This document shows positions 46,494-55,682 of a DNA stretch of 64,000 bases, in pieces. The notes below the pieces were generated by a model that was not told the DNA's origin, made no database searches, and saw only the letters and a list, made by a program, of their open reading frames with translations. Each line of letters begins with the position of its first letter. Position 1 is the stretch's first letter. Source of the DNA: Pseudodesulfovibrio senegalensis (lineage in GTDB: Bacteria; Desulfobacterota; Desulfovibrionia; Desulfovibrionales; Desulfovibrionaceae); NCBI RefSeq assembly GCF_008830225.1, contig NZ_WAIE01000003.1, positions 1 to 64,000 on the forward strand, written 5' to 3'. A program made the translations under genes and the position numbers.

Positions 46494-47519
46494 ATGACCA
46501 GAGCCGTATTCATCCTTTTTCTGTGGGTCTGCGCCCTGTGCGCGTCTTCACTGCCCGCCCTGTGCGACGATCCGGACGGTTCGGGCCAGTGTCTTTCCGG
46601 CAACTGCACCGACGGTTTCGGCGTGTTTCTCAATGACGACCACAGCCTGTACGAGGGCGATTTTCGTAACGGATTGTTCGAGGGCAACGGCACCCTGACC
46701 CATGCGGTGGGCTCGGTGTATGCCGGACAGTTTGCCGAGGGCTGTCCCTCGGGCCACGGCGTGTATACGGACTGGCGCGGCAACCGCCACGACGGTGAAT
46801 TCTTTCTTGGCTGGGAGCAGGGGCCGGGCGAATACCGCACTGCGGACGGCGCGCGGTATCAGGGCTTTTTCAACCGCGGATTCCGCGACGGTCCGGGCCT
46901 GTTCGTGAACACGGACGGCACGGTGCGCCATGAATTGTGGGACCATGGGGATTTCGTGCGCGAGCTGACCCGCGGCCAGTACCGCGACGAGTGCGCGGCC
47001 TATGCGGCCGCCGACCATGAGTTGCCGGAAAGGCCGTGGCGGCCCGTGCATCCGGCGGGCTGCATCCGGGGCGATTGCCGCAACGGTACGGGCGTGTTCG
47101 TGTTCGAGAACGGCCAACGCTACGAGGGACCGTTCAAGGACGGCAAGAGCCACGGTACAGGCTGGCGGTATTATCCCAATGGCGATACCTACCACGGCGA
47201 GGAATCCGAAGGCCTGCGCCACGGCATGGGCGTGTACCGCTTTCGGGACGGCCAGCGCTATGAAGGGCCGTTTTACAAGGACCGGCGTGAAGGCATGGGC
47301 CGGTTCGTGCATGGGGACGGTTCGGTTTTCGTGGGCATGTACCGCCGCGACAGGCGGCACGGCGTGGGCCGCTATACCGCGCCGGACGGAACCCGCACCT
47401 ATGGACTGTGGGAAAACGGCGGGTATGTGCGCGCCATTTCCCGGCAGGAGTTCGAGGTCCGCCTGAGCTGGGAGCCGGACGCTCATGGCCTTGCGCAGGA
47501 GCCTGCGGACGGACAATAG
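46494..47519 (+). CDS. secreted MORN-repeat protein
   Basis: 341 residues with an N-terminal signal peptide (about 1-24). About nine MORN-type units, e.g. YEGDFRNGLFEGNGTL, YQGFFNRGFRDGPGLF and YEGPFKDGKSHGTGWR, in two groups split by a non-repeat segment (about 145-180). Paired cysteines sit before each group (CLSGNC, CIRGDC), which fits an oxidising periplasm. Bacterial MORN proteins are poorly characterised. Confidence 0.85.
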   Translation: MTRAVFILFLWVCALCASSLPALCDDPDGSGQCLSGNCTDGFGVFLNDDHSLYEGDFRNGLFEGNGTLTHAVGSVYAGQFAEGCPSGHGVYTDWRGNRHDGEFFLGWEQGPGEYRTADGARYQGFFNRGFRDGPGLFVNTDGTVRHELWDHGDFVRELTRGQYRDECAAYAAADHELPERPWRPVHPAGCIRGDCRNGTGVFVFENGQRYEGPFKDGKSHGTGWRYYPNGDTYHGEESEGLRHGMGVYRFRDGQRYEGPFYKDRREGMGRFVHGDGSVFVGMYRRDRRHGVGRYTAPDGTRTYGLWENGGYVRAISRQEFEVRLSWEPDAHGLAQEPADGQ

Positions 47520-47522
47520 AAA

Positions 47523-47561
47523 ACGGACCGCAGCATGCGCCGCGGCCCGTTCGGTTTTTGG
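47523..47561. terminator. probable terminator between convergent genes
   Basis: ACGGACCGC/GCGGCCCGT stem with one mismatch followed by a TTCGGTTTTT tract on the + strand. A weak but well-placed terminator between the MORN and M16C genes. Confidence 0.55.
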
Positions 47562-47570
47562 TGATTTTCC

Positions 47571-50483
47571 CTACCAGATTTCCCGCATTTCCAGATCGAG
47601 ATTCGAAACGTCCATGGCCGGGCCGTTGCCCAGCACGGTGACGGCGCCGTGTTCGGCCACCATGGCTGCGGCTTCGCCCAGAGCCACGAAGTCCTCGGGC
47701 TTGGTGGCCAGCAGTTGGTCGCGCATGGTTTGACGCTGTTCGTTTGTTTCCCCGGCAAGGATGCGGGCCGTGGCCGAGAATCCCTTGGCGTCGGGCAGCA
47801 TGTAGGCATCCAGTTCGCCCACCGCGCCGATCACGGATTTTTCCAGTTCGTCTTCGGGGATTTGCAGCCCCTTGAGGAATGGGGCAACCCCGTCGTAGGC
47901 CTCGATGGTTTTTTCCACGTTGGGGTCGCGGTAGGAGATGAAGTTGAAGCTGCCGCTGGTGCGGTCGAAGGTGCAGAACCCGCCGTATGCCCCGCCCTGC
48001 ACGCGTACCTTTTCCCACAGGTAGCTGGTGCGCAGGAATTTGGAGGCGGCCAGCATGGGACCGCTGAACTCGAAGCCGTGCGCAAATACGTTGCAGCCCT
48101 TGCCCACGTAGTTGACCTGCGAGGGAATGGTCAGGCCCTCGCGCAGGGGCAGTTCGGGCGCGGCAAAGAGCATGGGCTCGGCCGGGTTTTCGGGCAGGGC
48201 CGAGGCCACGGAAGCGGCCAGCGGTTCCATGACCGCAAAATCCGCATCCGTCATGGTGGCGTTGAGCACCAGCCCGTTGCGGGTCAGCAGCAGGTCGCGC
48301 ACCTGTTCCAGTTCGGCCAGTACGCCGCCGAAGTCCTTTTCCACGCGTTGGGCCAGCGTGCGCAGGTATTCGAGGTTGGTGACGCCGGATATGGCTTCTT
48401 CCATGGCATGCGCGCGGTGGGCGCGGGCCTTGAGCCGCATGGCCACGACCATGTGGCCGGAGGGCACCAGCCGTTGCTCGGCGCGGGATTTGGCCTCGAA
48501 CAGAATCTGGCGGAAGCGTTCGCGGTCGTTGAATTTGGTGCGGGTCAGCAGTTCCGTGAGGATGGCTGCGGTTTCCTTGCCCTTTTCCAGCGTGCACTTG
48601 GCGCGCAGGAACAGGCGTGCGGCCGCGCGGTCCGAATTGACCACCGGAGAGATGAACACCTGCGAATGGATGCCGCCCGTGGTGCGGGCGATGCGCTGGG
48701 ACATGGACACGAAGTCGCTGTCCTGCGTGCCCATTTCCGTGAGCATGCGGCCGAACAGCCCGGCAAGGGGCAAAAGGTGGTCGGGCAGCACCGTGAGGTC
48801 GAACCCGAAATCCAGATAGGCGATGCCGTTGGTGGTCAGGTCGTGGTGCAGGCAGCGGGCCGTGCCCACCGTGGTCTCACTGGTGGGCACGATCTGGTTT
48901 TCCCGGGGCAGGTCGGCCACGGCCAGCCGGGGGATGCGCGCAAGGTCCTCGGGCGCGTCCGGGGCTTCCTGCAGCCGGTGCAGTTCGCGGGCCAGTTCCA
49001 TGACCTCGTCCAGCTGCTCGGGGCTCATGGATTTTTTGGCCTCGTCCAGCCGGGCGCGTTCTTTTTGCTCGATCTCCTTGCCCAGCTTGTGCTCGGGCTT
49101 GAGCAGCACGGTGGAGCGGTGCGGGTTGTGCAGGAACAGCCGTGCCAGCAGTTCCTCGAATACCTTTTCGCCGTCCGCCACCCAGCGCTTGATGTTGGCC
49201 AGCGGCTCATCAAAGGGCAGCAGCCGCAGTGGATCGCCCTCGGTACCGTCCTCTTCGTCGTAGATCCACGTGGAAAGGGATTGGAACATGAGCGACAGGC
49301 CGCGCGGATACGAGCCCGTGTTGTTTTCGCGCAGGCCGAATTCCACGGAGTTGATGGCCGCGTCCACGTCCTTGGGATCAATGCCTTTTTCCACAAGGTC
49401 CTTGATGGTGTGGAAGATGATGGATTCCACCTTGACCGCGTTGGCCGGGTGCATGCCCTTGAGGCCCACGGAAAAGAACATCTGGCGCATGTCCGCTTCC
49501 AGCCCGACCCCGGCAAGGTCTTCGCCCAGCCCGGATTCGGTCAGGTTCTTGCGCAGGGGCGAGGAGGGCAGGCCGATGAGGATGTGCTCCAGCACATGCA
49601 GGGCAAGGTTCAGGTTGGCGTCATTGGTGGGGGCCAGCAGCCAGTTGACCGTGAACATGCCCTTGGCCAGCTTGCCCGAGGCCGGGTAGCCCTTGACCAC
49701 CTGCACGGCCTCTTCGAATCGCGGCTGCAGGGGCACGCGGGAAAAGGACGGGTCCAGCGGCTCGAATTGGTCGAAATATTCGCCCAGTTTTTCCAGCCGT
49801 TTTTCCGGGTCGTCGTCGCCGTAGAAAAACGCGTAGGCGTTGGACGGATGGTAATGGGTGCGGTGGAACTCGCTGAATTTCTCCCATGTCAGGTCCGGTA
49901 TGGTTGCGGGGTCGCCGCCTGAGTCCAGTCCGTAGGTGGTGTCCGGAAAGAGCGACTGCTGCGAGTGCTCATAGAGCAGGCTGTCCGGGCTGGAATAGGC
50001 TCCCTTCATTTCATTGTAGACCACGCCTTTGTAGGTCATGTCCTTGTCGGGCGCTTCCAGCTCGTAGTGCCAGCCTTCCTGCCGCAGGGTGTTTTCGGTC
50101 AGGTTCGGGTAGAACACCGCGTCAAGGTACACGTCCATGAGGTTGTAGAAGTCGCTCGTGTTGGCGCTGGCTACCGGATAGCAGGTCTTGTCCGGAAAGG
50201 TCATGGCGTTCAGGAAGGTCTGGAGCGAGCCCTTGAGCAGCTCCACGAACGGTTCCTTGACCGGGTACTTGCGCGAGCCGCACAGCACGGAGTGCTCCAG
50301 AATGTGGGCCACGCCCGTGCTGTCCTCGGGCGGCGTGCGGAAGCTGATGCCGAAGACCTTGTTTTCGTCGTCGTTGCATATGGAGAGCACCCGGCCGCCG
50401 GTCTTGGCATGGCGGTACACGAATGCCGTGCTGTTCAGTTCGGGAATGGACTGTTGGCGTATTTTTTCGAATCCGTGAATCAT
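47571..50483 (-). CDS. M16C metalloprotease (presequence-protease-like)
   Basis: 970 residues. The inverted zinc motif HILEH (His60, Glu63, His64) and the distal Glu in the NEMKGAYSSPDS region make a complete M16 active site. The second half carries the M16C-associated domain (about 470-700). PreP-like proteases digest short free peptides inside a closed chamber. No signal peptide, so cytoplasmic. Length matches PreP (~970-1000). Confidence 0.94.
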   Translation of the reverse strand: MIHGFEKIRQQSIPELNSTAFVYRHAKTGGRVLSICNDDENKVFGISFRTPPEDSTGVAHILEHSVLCGSRKYPVKEPFVELLKGSLQTFLNAMTFPDKTCYPVASANTSDFYNLMDVYLDAVFYPNLTENTLRQEGWHYELEAPDKDMTYKGVVYNEMKGAYSSPDSLLYEHSQQSLFPDTTYGLDSGGDPATIPDLTWEKFSEFHRTHYHPSNAYAFFYGDDDPEKRLEKLGEYFDQFEPLDPSFSRVPLQPRFEEAVQVVKGYPASGKLAKGMFTVNWLLAPTNDANLNLALHVLEHILIGLPSSPLRKNLTESGLGEDLAGVGLEADMRQMFFSVGLKGMHPANAVKVESIIFHTIKDLVEKGIDPKDVDAAINSVEFGLRENNTGSYPRGLSLMFQSLSTWIYDEEDGTEGDPLRLLPFDEPLANIKRWVADGEKVFEELLARLFLHNPHRSTVLLKPEHKLGKEIEQKERARLDEAKKSMSPEQLDEVMELARELHRLQEAPDAPEDLARIPRLAVADLPRENQIVPTSETTVGTARCLHHDLTTNGIAYLDFGFDLTVLPDHLLPLAGLFGRMLTEMGTQDSDFVSMSQRIARTTGGIHSQVFISPVVNSDRAAARLFLRAKCTLEKGKETAAILTELLTRTKFNDRERFRQILFEAKSRAEQRLVPSGHMVVAMRLKARAHRAHAMEEAISGVTNLEYLRTLAQRVEKDFGGVLAELEQVRDLLLTRNGLVLNATMTDADFAVMEPLAASVASALPENPAEPMLFAAPELPLREGLTIPSQVNYVGKGCNVFAHGFEFSGPMLAASKFLRTSYLWEKVRVQGGAYGGFCTFDRTSGSFNFISYRDPNVEKTIEAYDGVAPFLKGLQIPEDELEKSVIGAVGELDAYMLPDAKGFSATARILAGETNEQRQTMRDQLLATKPEDFVALGEAAAMVAEHGAVTVLGNGPAMDVSNLDLEMREIW

Positions 50484-50545
50484 TGTGTATCTCTTTGCTT
50501 TCTGGTGATCGGTTCAGGGGAACATATGTTGCTCCGGGGCGAAAA

Positions 50546-51466
50546 TCAAAGCCTGTTTTCACGGCCCGTTTCACGCATGGTCGCGCCCATGATTGCGCGC
50601 ACGATTTGCAGCAGGTTGCGGGTGGCGGGGGAAATGTCGCCCCGCCGTGTGGCCACATGGATTTCAAGGGTCGGGTATTCGCCGTTCAGGGTCAGGAACC
50701 GGACGCCCCTGCGGGCCTCGGAGGACAGGCTTTCCGGCACGATGGCGATACCCATGCCCGCCGCTGCCAGAGCCTGCGCCGCGTTCTTGGTTTCCACCTC
50801 CTGCACGATGTCCGGCATGAACCCGTGCGAGGCGAAGATGCGCATCCATTCGTCGTAGAGCGGCGGATGCACCGAGCGGGGAAAGGTGATCAGCGGTTGG
50901 CCTTCGAGTTCGGACAGGTCCACGCAGTCGCGTCCGGCCAGCGGGTGGTCCTCCGGGGCCACCACGGCATAGGCCTCCTGGTGAAAGAGCATGGTTTCCA
51001 GCCCGTCGGTGTTGTGGCGGAACAGCCGCACAACGCCCGCGTCGATGGTTTGTGCGCGCAGGGCGTCCAGCTGTTCGTTGGTGCCCATCTGCTGCAGGTC
51101 GAAGCGCACGTTGGGGTAGGCTCCCCGGAACCGGCGGATTACCTCGGGCAGGGCCGTGTTCAGGGCCGGGCCGATGTAGCCCAGTGACAGGCGGCCGCGT
51201 TCGCCCCCGGCTGCGGCGGAGAGGTTGCGCCGCGCCCGTTCCATGGCCCCGAGGATGGAATGTGCGTCCCGGAGCAGCGATTCCCCGGCCGCAGTCAGGC
51301 GCACGGAACGCCTGTCGCGCAGGAAAAGGGGCACGCCGAGGTCCTCCTCGAATTTCATGATCTGCTGGCTCAGGGGTGGCTGGGAAATATGCAGCCGTTT
51401 TGCGGCCTTGCCGAAATGCAACTCCTCGGCCACGGCAACGAAGTATTTGAGATGTCGTGTTTCCAT
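50546..51466 (-). CDS. LysR-family transcriptional regulator
   Basis: 306 residues. Winged helix-turn-helix about 3-62 (RHLKYFVAVAEELHFGKAAKRLHISQPPLSQQI), then a two-lobed effector-binding domain (about 90-295). It diverges from the aldo/keto reductase gene, the classic LysR arrangement, so the reductase is the likely target. The ATG lacks a good ribosome-binding site but gives the usual LysR N-terminus. Confidence 0.93.
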   Translation of the reverse strand: METRHLKYFVAVAEELHFGKAAKRLHISQPPLSQQIMKFEEDLGVPLFLRDRRSVRLTAAGESLLRDAHSILGAMERARRNLSAAAGGERGRLSLGYIGPALNTALPEVIRRFRGAYPNVRFDLQQMGTNEQLDALRAQTIDAGVVRLFRHNTDGLETMLFHQEAYAVVAPEDHPLAGRDCVDLSELEGQPLITFPRSVHPPLYDEWMRIFASHGFMPDIVQEVETKNAAQALAAAGMGIAIVPESLSSEARRGVRFLTLNGEYPTLEIHVATRRGDISPATRNLLQIVRAIMGATMRETGRENRL

Positions 51467-51470
51467 TGTT

Positions 51471-51497
51471 AATATTTAATTAATATCACAATGAAAG
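51471..51497. promoter_or_regulatory. likely LysR operator
   Basis: An AT-rich stretch with two TTAATAT copies around a TTAATTAA centre (about 51471-51493), directly upstream of the lysR start and 80 bases from the reductase start. Form and place fit a LysR-type site; not proven. Confidence 0.45.
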
Positions 51498-51576
51498 GAA
51501 AGATATATTCGCCATATCACTGGGGTGCGCGTACCTTCATGCCCATGTTTGGCAACCTCAGCAACAGGAGTGAACA

Positions 51577-52569
51577 ATGAGCACGGATACGAAATTTACG
51601 ACATTGGGCAACAGCGACATCCGCATTTCCGGCATGGGGCTGGGCTGCATGGGGCTCAGCGAGTTCTACGGCGAGCCGGTCACGCAGGCGGCAGCGGACG
51701 ATCTCGTTGCTCATGCCTTGGACTCCGGGGTGAATTTTTTCGACACTGCGGACATGTACGGCTCCGGCCACAATGAACGGCTGCTGGCCCATGCCCTCAA
51801 GGGGCGGCGGGATCAGGCGGTCATCGCCACCAAGTTCGGCATTGTGCGCGAAAAGGGGGAGTATGCCCGCACCGTGTGCGGCGCGCCCGAGTATGTGCGT
51901 CAAGCCTGCCATGACAGCCTGCGCAGGCTGGAAACCGATCATATCGATCTTTACTACATACACCGTATCGACGTGGATACGCCCATCGAGGACACCGTGG
52001 GCGAGATGTCCCGGCTGGCGGAGGAAGGAAAAATCCGGGCCATTGGGCTGTCCGAGGCTTCGGCCCAGACCCTGCGCCGGGCGCACGCCGTGCATCCGGT
52101 GTCCGCATTGCAGTCCGAATACTCCATGTTCACCCGCGACCCCGAGCAGGAAACCCTGGCCGTGACAAGGGAACTGGGCGCAAGCTTTGTGGCCTACAGC
52201 CCCATTTGCCGGGGGCTGCTCGGCTTGCTCCAGCCCGGCGGCGACGGCAAGGACTTCCGGCAGTATTTGCCCCGTTTTCAGGGGCAGGCATACGAGGCCA
52301 ACCGCGAGGTGGCCTTGCGCCTTGATGAACTGGCGCAGTCAAAGGGCTGCACGCTGGCCCAGTTGTCGCTGGCATGGGTCATGGCGCAATCCGGCAACGT
52401 GGTTCCCATTCCCGGCACCACCAAGCCCCGCAACCTTACGGCCAATATCGGCGCGTTCACGGTGAATCTGGATGCCGCGGACCTGCGTGCCGTGGATGCG
52501 ATTCTGGACGCCCATGCCGTGCAGGGTGCGCGCTACACCGAGGAGGGCATGAAGGGCGTCAACGTCTAG
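51577..52569 (+). CDS. aldo/keto reductase
   Basis: 330 residues, AGGAG upstream. NADPH-dependent TIM-barrel reductase of the YhdN/AKR13 type. The catalytic tetrad is visible: Asp in FDTADMYG with Tyr55-region, Lys in ATKFG and His in YYIHRID. The C-terminal IPGTTKPRNLTANIG binds the cofactor phosphate. Substrate unknown; probably a carbonyl compound. Divergent LysR regulator. Confidence 0.92.
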   Translation: MSTDTKFTTLGNSDIRISGMGLGCMGLSEFYGEPVTQAAADDLVAHALDSGVNFFDTADMYGSGHNERLLAHALKGRRDQAVIATKFGIVREKGEYARTVCGAPEYVRQACHDSLRRLETDHIDLYYIHRIDVDTPIEDTVGEMSRLAEEGKIRAIGLSEASAQTLRRAHAVHPVSALQSEYSMFTRDPEQETLAVTRELGASFVAYSPICRGLLGLLQPGGDGKDFRQYLPRFQGQAYEANREVALRLDELAQSKGCTLAQLSLAWVMAQSGNVVPIPGTTKPRNLTANIGAFTVNLDAADLRAVDAILDAHAVQGARYTEEGMKGVNV

Positions 52570-52878
52570 CAAAGGAATGGGCAGTGCTTTGGGGCAAAGA
52601 TTTTGCCCACTCTCCTTTGTCCAGCCTTATGGCGTCGGCCCCGTTCTGCATTGCAGGGCGGGGTCGGTTGTTCGTACCTGCCCTTACAGCCGCGCACATG
52701 GGGCGCAAAGGGATTATCCTCTGGTTTTGAAACGTTTTTATATAATACCGTTTTATTAGTTGGTTATGATAAAAGTAGGAAAAATTACTAAAAGCTCTTG
52801 ACTTCAAACTCGCGTATGGATAAAAACTTTTCAAACAGGAACGATTACTATTTTCAATTCATACACAAGGAGAGTCTC
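52570..52878. other. intergenic region before the peroxiredoxin gene
   Basis: A nested stem-loop lies just after the reductase gene: inner GGGCAAA-GAT-TTTGCCC (52592-52608), outer AAAGGA/TCCTTT. It has no T-run. An AT-rich stretch (about 52730-52790) likely carries the peroxiredoxin promoter, possibly with a PerR-like site, but I cannot define it. Confidence 0.5.
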
Positions 52879-53502
52879 ATGAGCTGCGAACACGAACTGA
52901 ATCTGGATTTCGCCAAAGTCGGACAGGCCGTTCCCGAATTCAAGATGGAAACCTTTGATCCCGCCGAGGGATTTTTCGGCGAGGTGGATCTTGGGCAGCT
53001 GCGCAGGGACGGCAAGTGGGTCATTCTTTTCTTTTATCCTGCGGACTTCACCTTTGTCTGCCCCACGGAACTGGCCGATCTGGCCGAAAAGCATCAGGCC
53101 CTCAAGGATCTGGGCGCGGAAGTGATTTCGGTATCCACGGACACCAAGTTTTCGCATATGGCCTGGCGGCGCGAGGAAAAGCTGCTGGAAAACGTGCAGT
53201 ACACCATGGCCGCGGACCCCACGGGCGAAGTCTCCCGTTTCTTTGACGTTTACGACGAGGAAACAGGGCTGGCCCTGCGCGGCACCTTTGTGATCAATCC
53301 CGAGGGCGTGTTGGCCTCTTCGGAGATCAATTTCTACAACGTGGGCCGTAATGCTGACGAACTGGTGCGCAAGTTGGAAGCCAACGTGCATCTGCGCGCC
53401 AATCCCAACGAGGTCTGCCCGGCCAAATGGACCCCGGGCGAAAAGACCCTGACCCCGGGCGAAGGCATGGTCGGCCACGTCTGGGAAGCACTGAACGGAT
53501 AA
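52879..53502 (+). CDS. ahpC: 2-Cys peroxiredoxin (AhpC type)
   Basis: 207 residues, AAGGAGAG upstream. Reduces hydrogen and organic peroxides. Peroxidatic Cys in FTFVCPTE and resolving Cys in NEVCPAKW are both present. No AhpF is adjacent, so a thioredoxin or another donor should recycle it. The frame is open for 27 codons upstream, but only the 52879 start has a ribosome-binding site. Confidence 0.95.
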   Translation: MSCEHELNLDFAKVGQAVPEFKMETFDPAEGFFGEVDLGQLRRDGKWVILFFYPADFTFVCPTELADLAEKHQALKDLGAEVISVSTDTKFSHMAWRREEKLLENVQYTMAADPTGEVSRFFDVYDEETGLALRGTFVINPEGVLASSEINFYNVGRNADELVRKLEANVHLRANPNEVCPAKWTPGEKTLTPGEGMVGHVWEALNG

Positions 53503-53528
53503 GTAGCGAAGCGATAACGGGTTTCGCA

Positions 53529-53560
53529 GGCGGGAGGCATCGGGTCTCCCGCCTTTTTTT
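53529..53560 (+). terminator. Rho-independent terminator of the peroxiredoxin gene
   Basis: GGCGGGAG/CTCCCGCC, perfect 8-bp stem followed by seven T. Confidence 0.9.
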
Positions 53561-53607
53561 GTGGCAAGAGGGAGGGGGAGGCTCCCGGCAGTCTTTCTCG
53601 GGCGGCC

Positions 53608-54588
53608 CTAGAAGGCGCAACTCACGTTCATGCCGATTTTCCAGCCATAGGATTCACCATCGCCGATGTGGCTTGGTTTTCCGTCCCTGGTTCCGGCAGA
53701 GGTTGACTTGTCGCTGGCGATAATTCTGGGCACATAGCTCAGGTAATTGGCTCCGGCGCTCAGGCCCAGGGTCCAGTTGCTTATGCGTCGTGATACTCCG
53801 CCTTCCAGTGTCACTCCGGCGCAGAATTCGTCTTCCGTGTCCGAGGCGTGGACCGTGTACGGATTCGACGAAACCTGATACCCCTTGTACTCGGCGTGCA
53901 CGTTGTACACGGATACGCTGCCGGAAAGGTGGGCGACGATGTCGCCTGTGTCAAAGACGATTTTGCTGCCGCCGATGAGTCCGTGGTAGGTGGCGTCCAC
54001 TTCTTCGTCCAGACTCATCGTCTGATACGAAGGCTGGATTTCGTGGCCTTGAAAGCTGAAGTCCTGATTCAGCTCCATACCGGAATACCCTACGAACGGT
54101 CGGATGGAGATCTGATCGTTGAGAGGAACGTCCCAGCCGACTATCAGCCGTCCGCCATAATTTTTCACGTCGCGTGAGGCGTGCGTGGTCACGTCGTGGC
54201 TGCTGCCGAGCCCGACCGGACCTTGTGTACCGTCAATGGGGAACCATCCCACCCGGATGGGAGGATCAGAGTCAAAAAGATCGTTTTGTTCCGATGTCAT
54301 GGAGGTGTAGAAGCCTTGCGCCTCGAAAAACAGCGCTCCCTGCGATTGCCAACCCACAGTCATTTCAGCCAGCGGTCCGGCTGTGTCACCGTCTTCGCAG
54401 GTGAGGCGTTCGACGAGTTTGTTGATGCCGGCAGCCGCACGCATGGCCATGGGCGCGTATTCCGGCAGTTGGACCTGATAATAGGAAGCCTGCGGCGTCA
54501 GCCAGAACGACGATTCGCACCGGGCGGGTGGGGCGGATGTGGCAATGCAGACAAGCAGTGCCACAAGGCACAACAGGTATGGCGGCAT
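53608..54588 (-). CDS. outer-membrane beta-barrel protein
   Basis: 326 residues. Signal peptide about 1-26 (hydrophobic core, then PPARC). The rest alternates hydrophobic and polar residues in strands and ends in SCAF, an aromatic C-terminal residue as recognised by the BAM machinery. AGGGAGAG precedes the ATG at 54588; the frame is open further up but without a signal. Two internal Cys are present. Family not recognised; general porin or adhesin-like barrel. Confidence 0.75.
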   Translation of the reverse strand: MPPYLLCLVALLVCIATSAPPARCESSFWLTPQASYYQVQLPEYAPMAMRAAAGINKLVERLTCEDGDTAGPLAEMTVGWQSQGALFFEAQGFYTSMTSEQNDLFDSDPPIRVGWFPIDGTQGPVGLGSSHDVTTHASRDVKNYGGRLIVGWDVPLNDQISIRPFVGYSGMELNQDFSFQGHEIQPSYQTMSLDEEVDATYHGLIGGSKIVFDTGDIVAHLSGSVSVYNVHAEYKGYQVSSNPYTVHASDTEDEFCAGVTLEGGVSRRISNWTLGLSAGANYLSYVPRIIASDKSTSAGTRDGKPSHIGDGESYGWKIGMNVSCAF

Positions 54589-54612
54589 GAAATCTCTCCC
54601 TACTTTTGGCGA

Positions 54613-54641
54613 GATATAGAACATTTTATATATTTGTTCAA
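54613..54641 (-). promoter_or_regulatory. sigma-70-type promoter of the beta-barrel gene
   Basis: On the - strand TTGAAC (54636-54641), a 17-base spacer and TATATC (54613-54618), 25 bases before the start codon. Confidence 0.65.
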
Positions 54642-54687
54642 TGTGGAATCTGTAGGGAGACAACAGGCTTGCCGTGATGAGGGCGCA

Positions 54688-55110
54688 AAAAAAAGTGCGC
54701 CGTGCCGGATGATCCGGTCGTTCCCCCGCCGTTTCGGCCTGGAGGTGTATGGCGCACATTACATGTGGTTCAGGGGCGACTCGATTCGCCTGTATATGGG
54801 TTTATGGCCGGGTATCTCGCATCCCTCCGTTACAGGTGATTTATGATTATGGGCCCTTATGCTTTACAGATAAATCCTGTTGTGTTTTTGTCAAGTTCCG
54901 GTTGTTGAAAAGTTGGTGGAAAATTTGATGAAAAGTGCGCCCTTCCGGATGACCCGGGTTCCCCCGGCCTGCAGCTTTGTGCCTGAGGCCCGTCGGCGGT
55001 GCTTGCTTGGCGCACAGCGCTCTTTGGACTATGTGGCGACTCGATTCGCCAGTATGGCGTAAACCACTCGGGGTCGATTATTTTCTGTTACCCTCCGTTG
55101 CGGTTCAAGC
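54688..55110 (-). repeat. two diverged copies of a structured non-coding element
   Basis: Copy 1 about 54688-54833, copy 2 about 54931-55103. Shared blocks, read on the + strand: AAAAGTGCGCC, CCGGATGA-CCGG hairpin, TTCCCCCG, GGCGCACA, GGCGACTCGATTCGCC and a distal CCTCCGTT. GTGCGCC and GGCGCAC pair to close a long stem. On the - strand this stem ends in a T-run, like a terminator, in copy 1 (eight T). A base change in the CCGGA/TCCGG hairpin keeps a G-U pair on the - strand but gives A-C on the +, favouring a - strand RNA. I recognise no known riboswitch or RNA family. Confidence 0.7.
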
Positions 55111-55229
55111 CGTCTTTCCCAGAGGAAAGAACCTCGACTTCAGGTACAATATACGCCTGTGGAAAACGGCTGTCTAGCACTTTGTTTCAGAAAAGTTGCA
55201 TTTATACCGGAATAGGCTGGAATGGCTGA

Positions 55230-55290
55230 AAAACACCGCACGCCAAAACGGCCGGACATGGTGCCGGGCCGTTTTGGCGTGCGGTGTTTT
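55230..55290. terminator. unusually long bidirectional terminator
   Basis: A perfect 24-bp stem (55230-55253 with 55267-55290), arms AAAACACCGCACGCCAAAAC... and complement, 13-base loop, A-run and T-run on either side. Ends the small gene at 55311 on the - strand. Confidence 0.9.
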
Positions 55291-55310
55291 CGCCGGTTCT
55301 GCGGTATGGA

Positions 55311-55568
55311 TCAGAGTTCGGCCAGTGCCGGATCGTTGAGCAGTTCCATAACCCGGTTCATGTTTAGGTCGTGGGCGTCCACGGTTTCGGCAAAGGCGGC
55401 AAAGTCCGCTTCCTGCCGGGCCTGTTCGCGCGCCTTGGTGTTCTGGGCCACCACGTCCGCGGCCTGGTCCACATGGGATTGCGCCTGTGTCCTGTTTTGG
55501 CGTTCAGGGGTTTCCTGTACGTTGTCCTTGGACGGCGTGTAGGCCACGCCAATGATTTCGATGTTCAT
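55311..55568 (-). CDS. small conserved-looking protein
   Basis: 85 residues, AAGGAGG before the ATG. Starts MNIEIIGVAYTPSKDN, then a charged, Ala/Gln-rich helix that could be a coiled coil. No signal peptide, TM helix or cysteine. No family recognised. Single gene with its own very strong terminator. Confidence 0.75.
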   Translation of the reverse strand: MNIEIIGVAYTPSKDNVQETPERQNRTQAQSHVDQAADVVAQNTKAREQARQEADFAAFAETVDAHDLNMNRVMELLNDPALAEL

Positions 55569-55682
55569 GCTGAACCTCCTTGCAGCGTGTCCCATGGAAA
55601 AGCGAAATGCGTGCCGCAGATGAAAAAGTCAATGATTACAGGGATGGGGTTCTTCATTCAGGTGAATGAACAGGAATTTTTT

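Noticed and set aside
54688..55110. Structured repeats as a known riboswitch (c-di-GMP, cobalamin, Moco, glycine)
   Set aside because: None of the conserved cores I know of these families is present.
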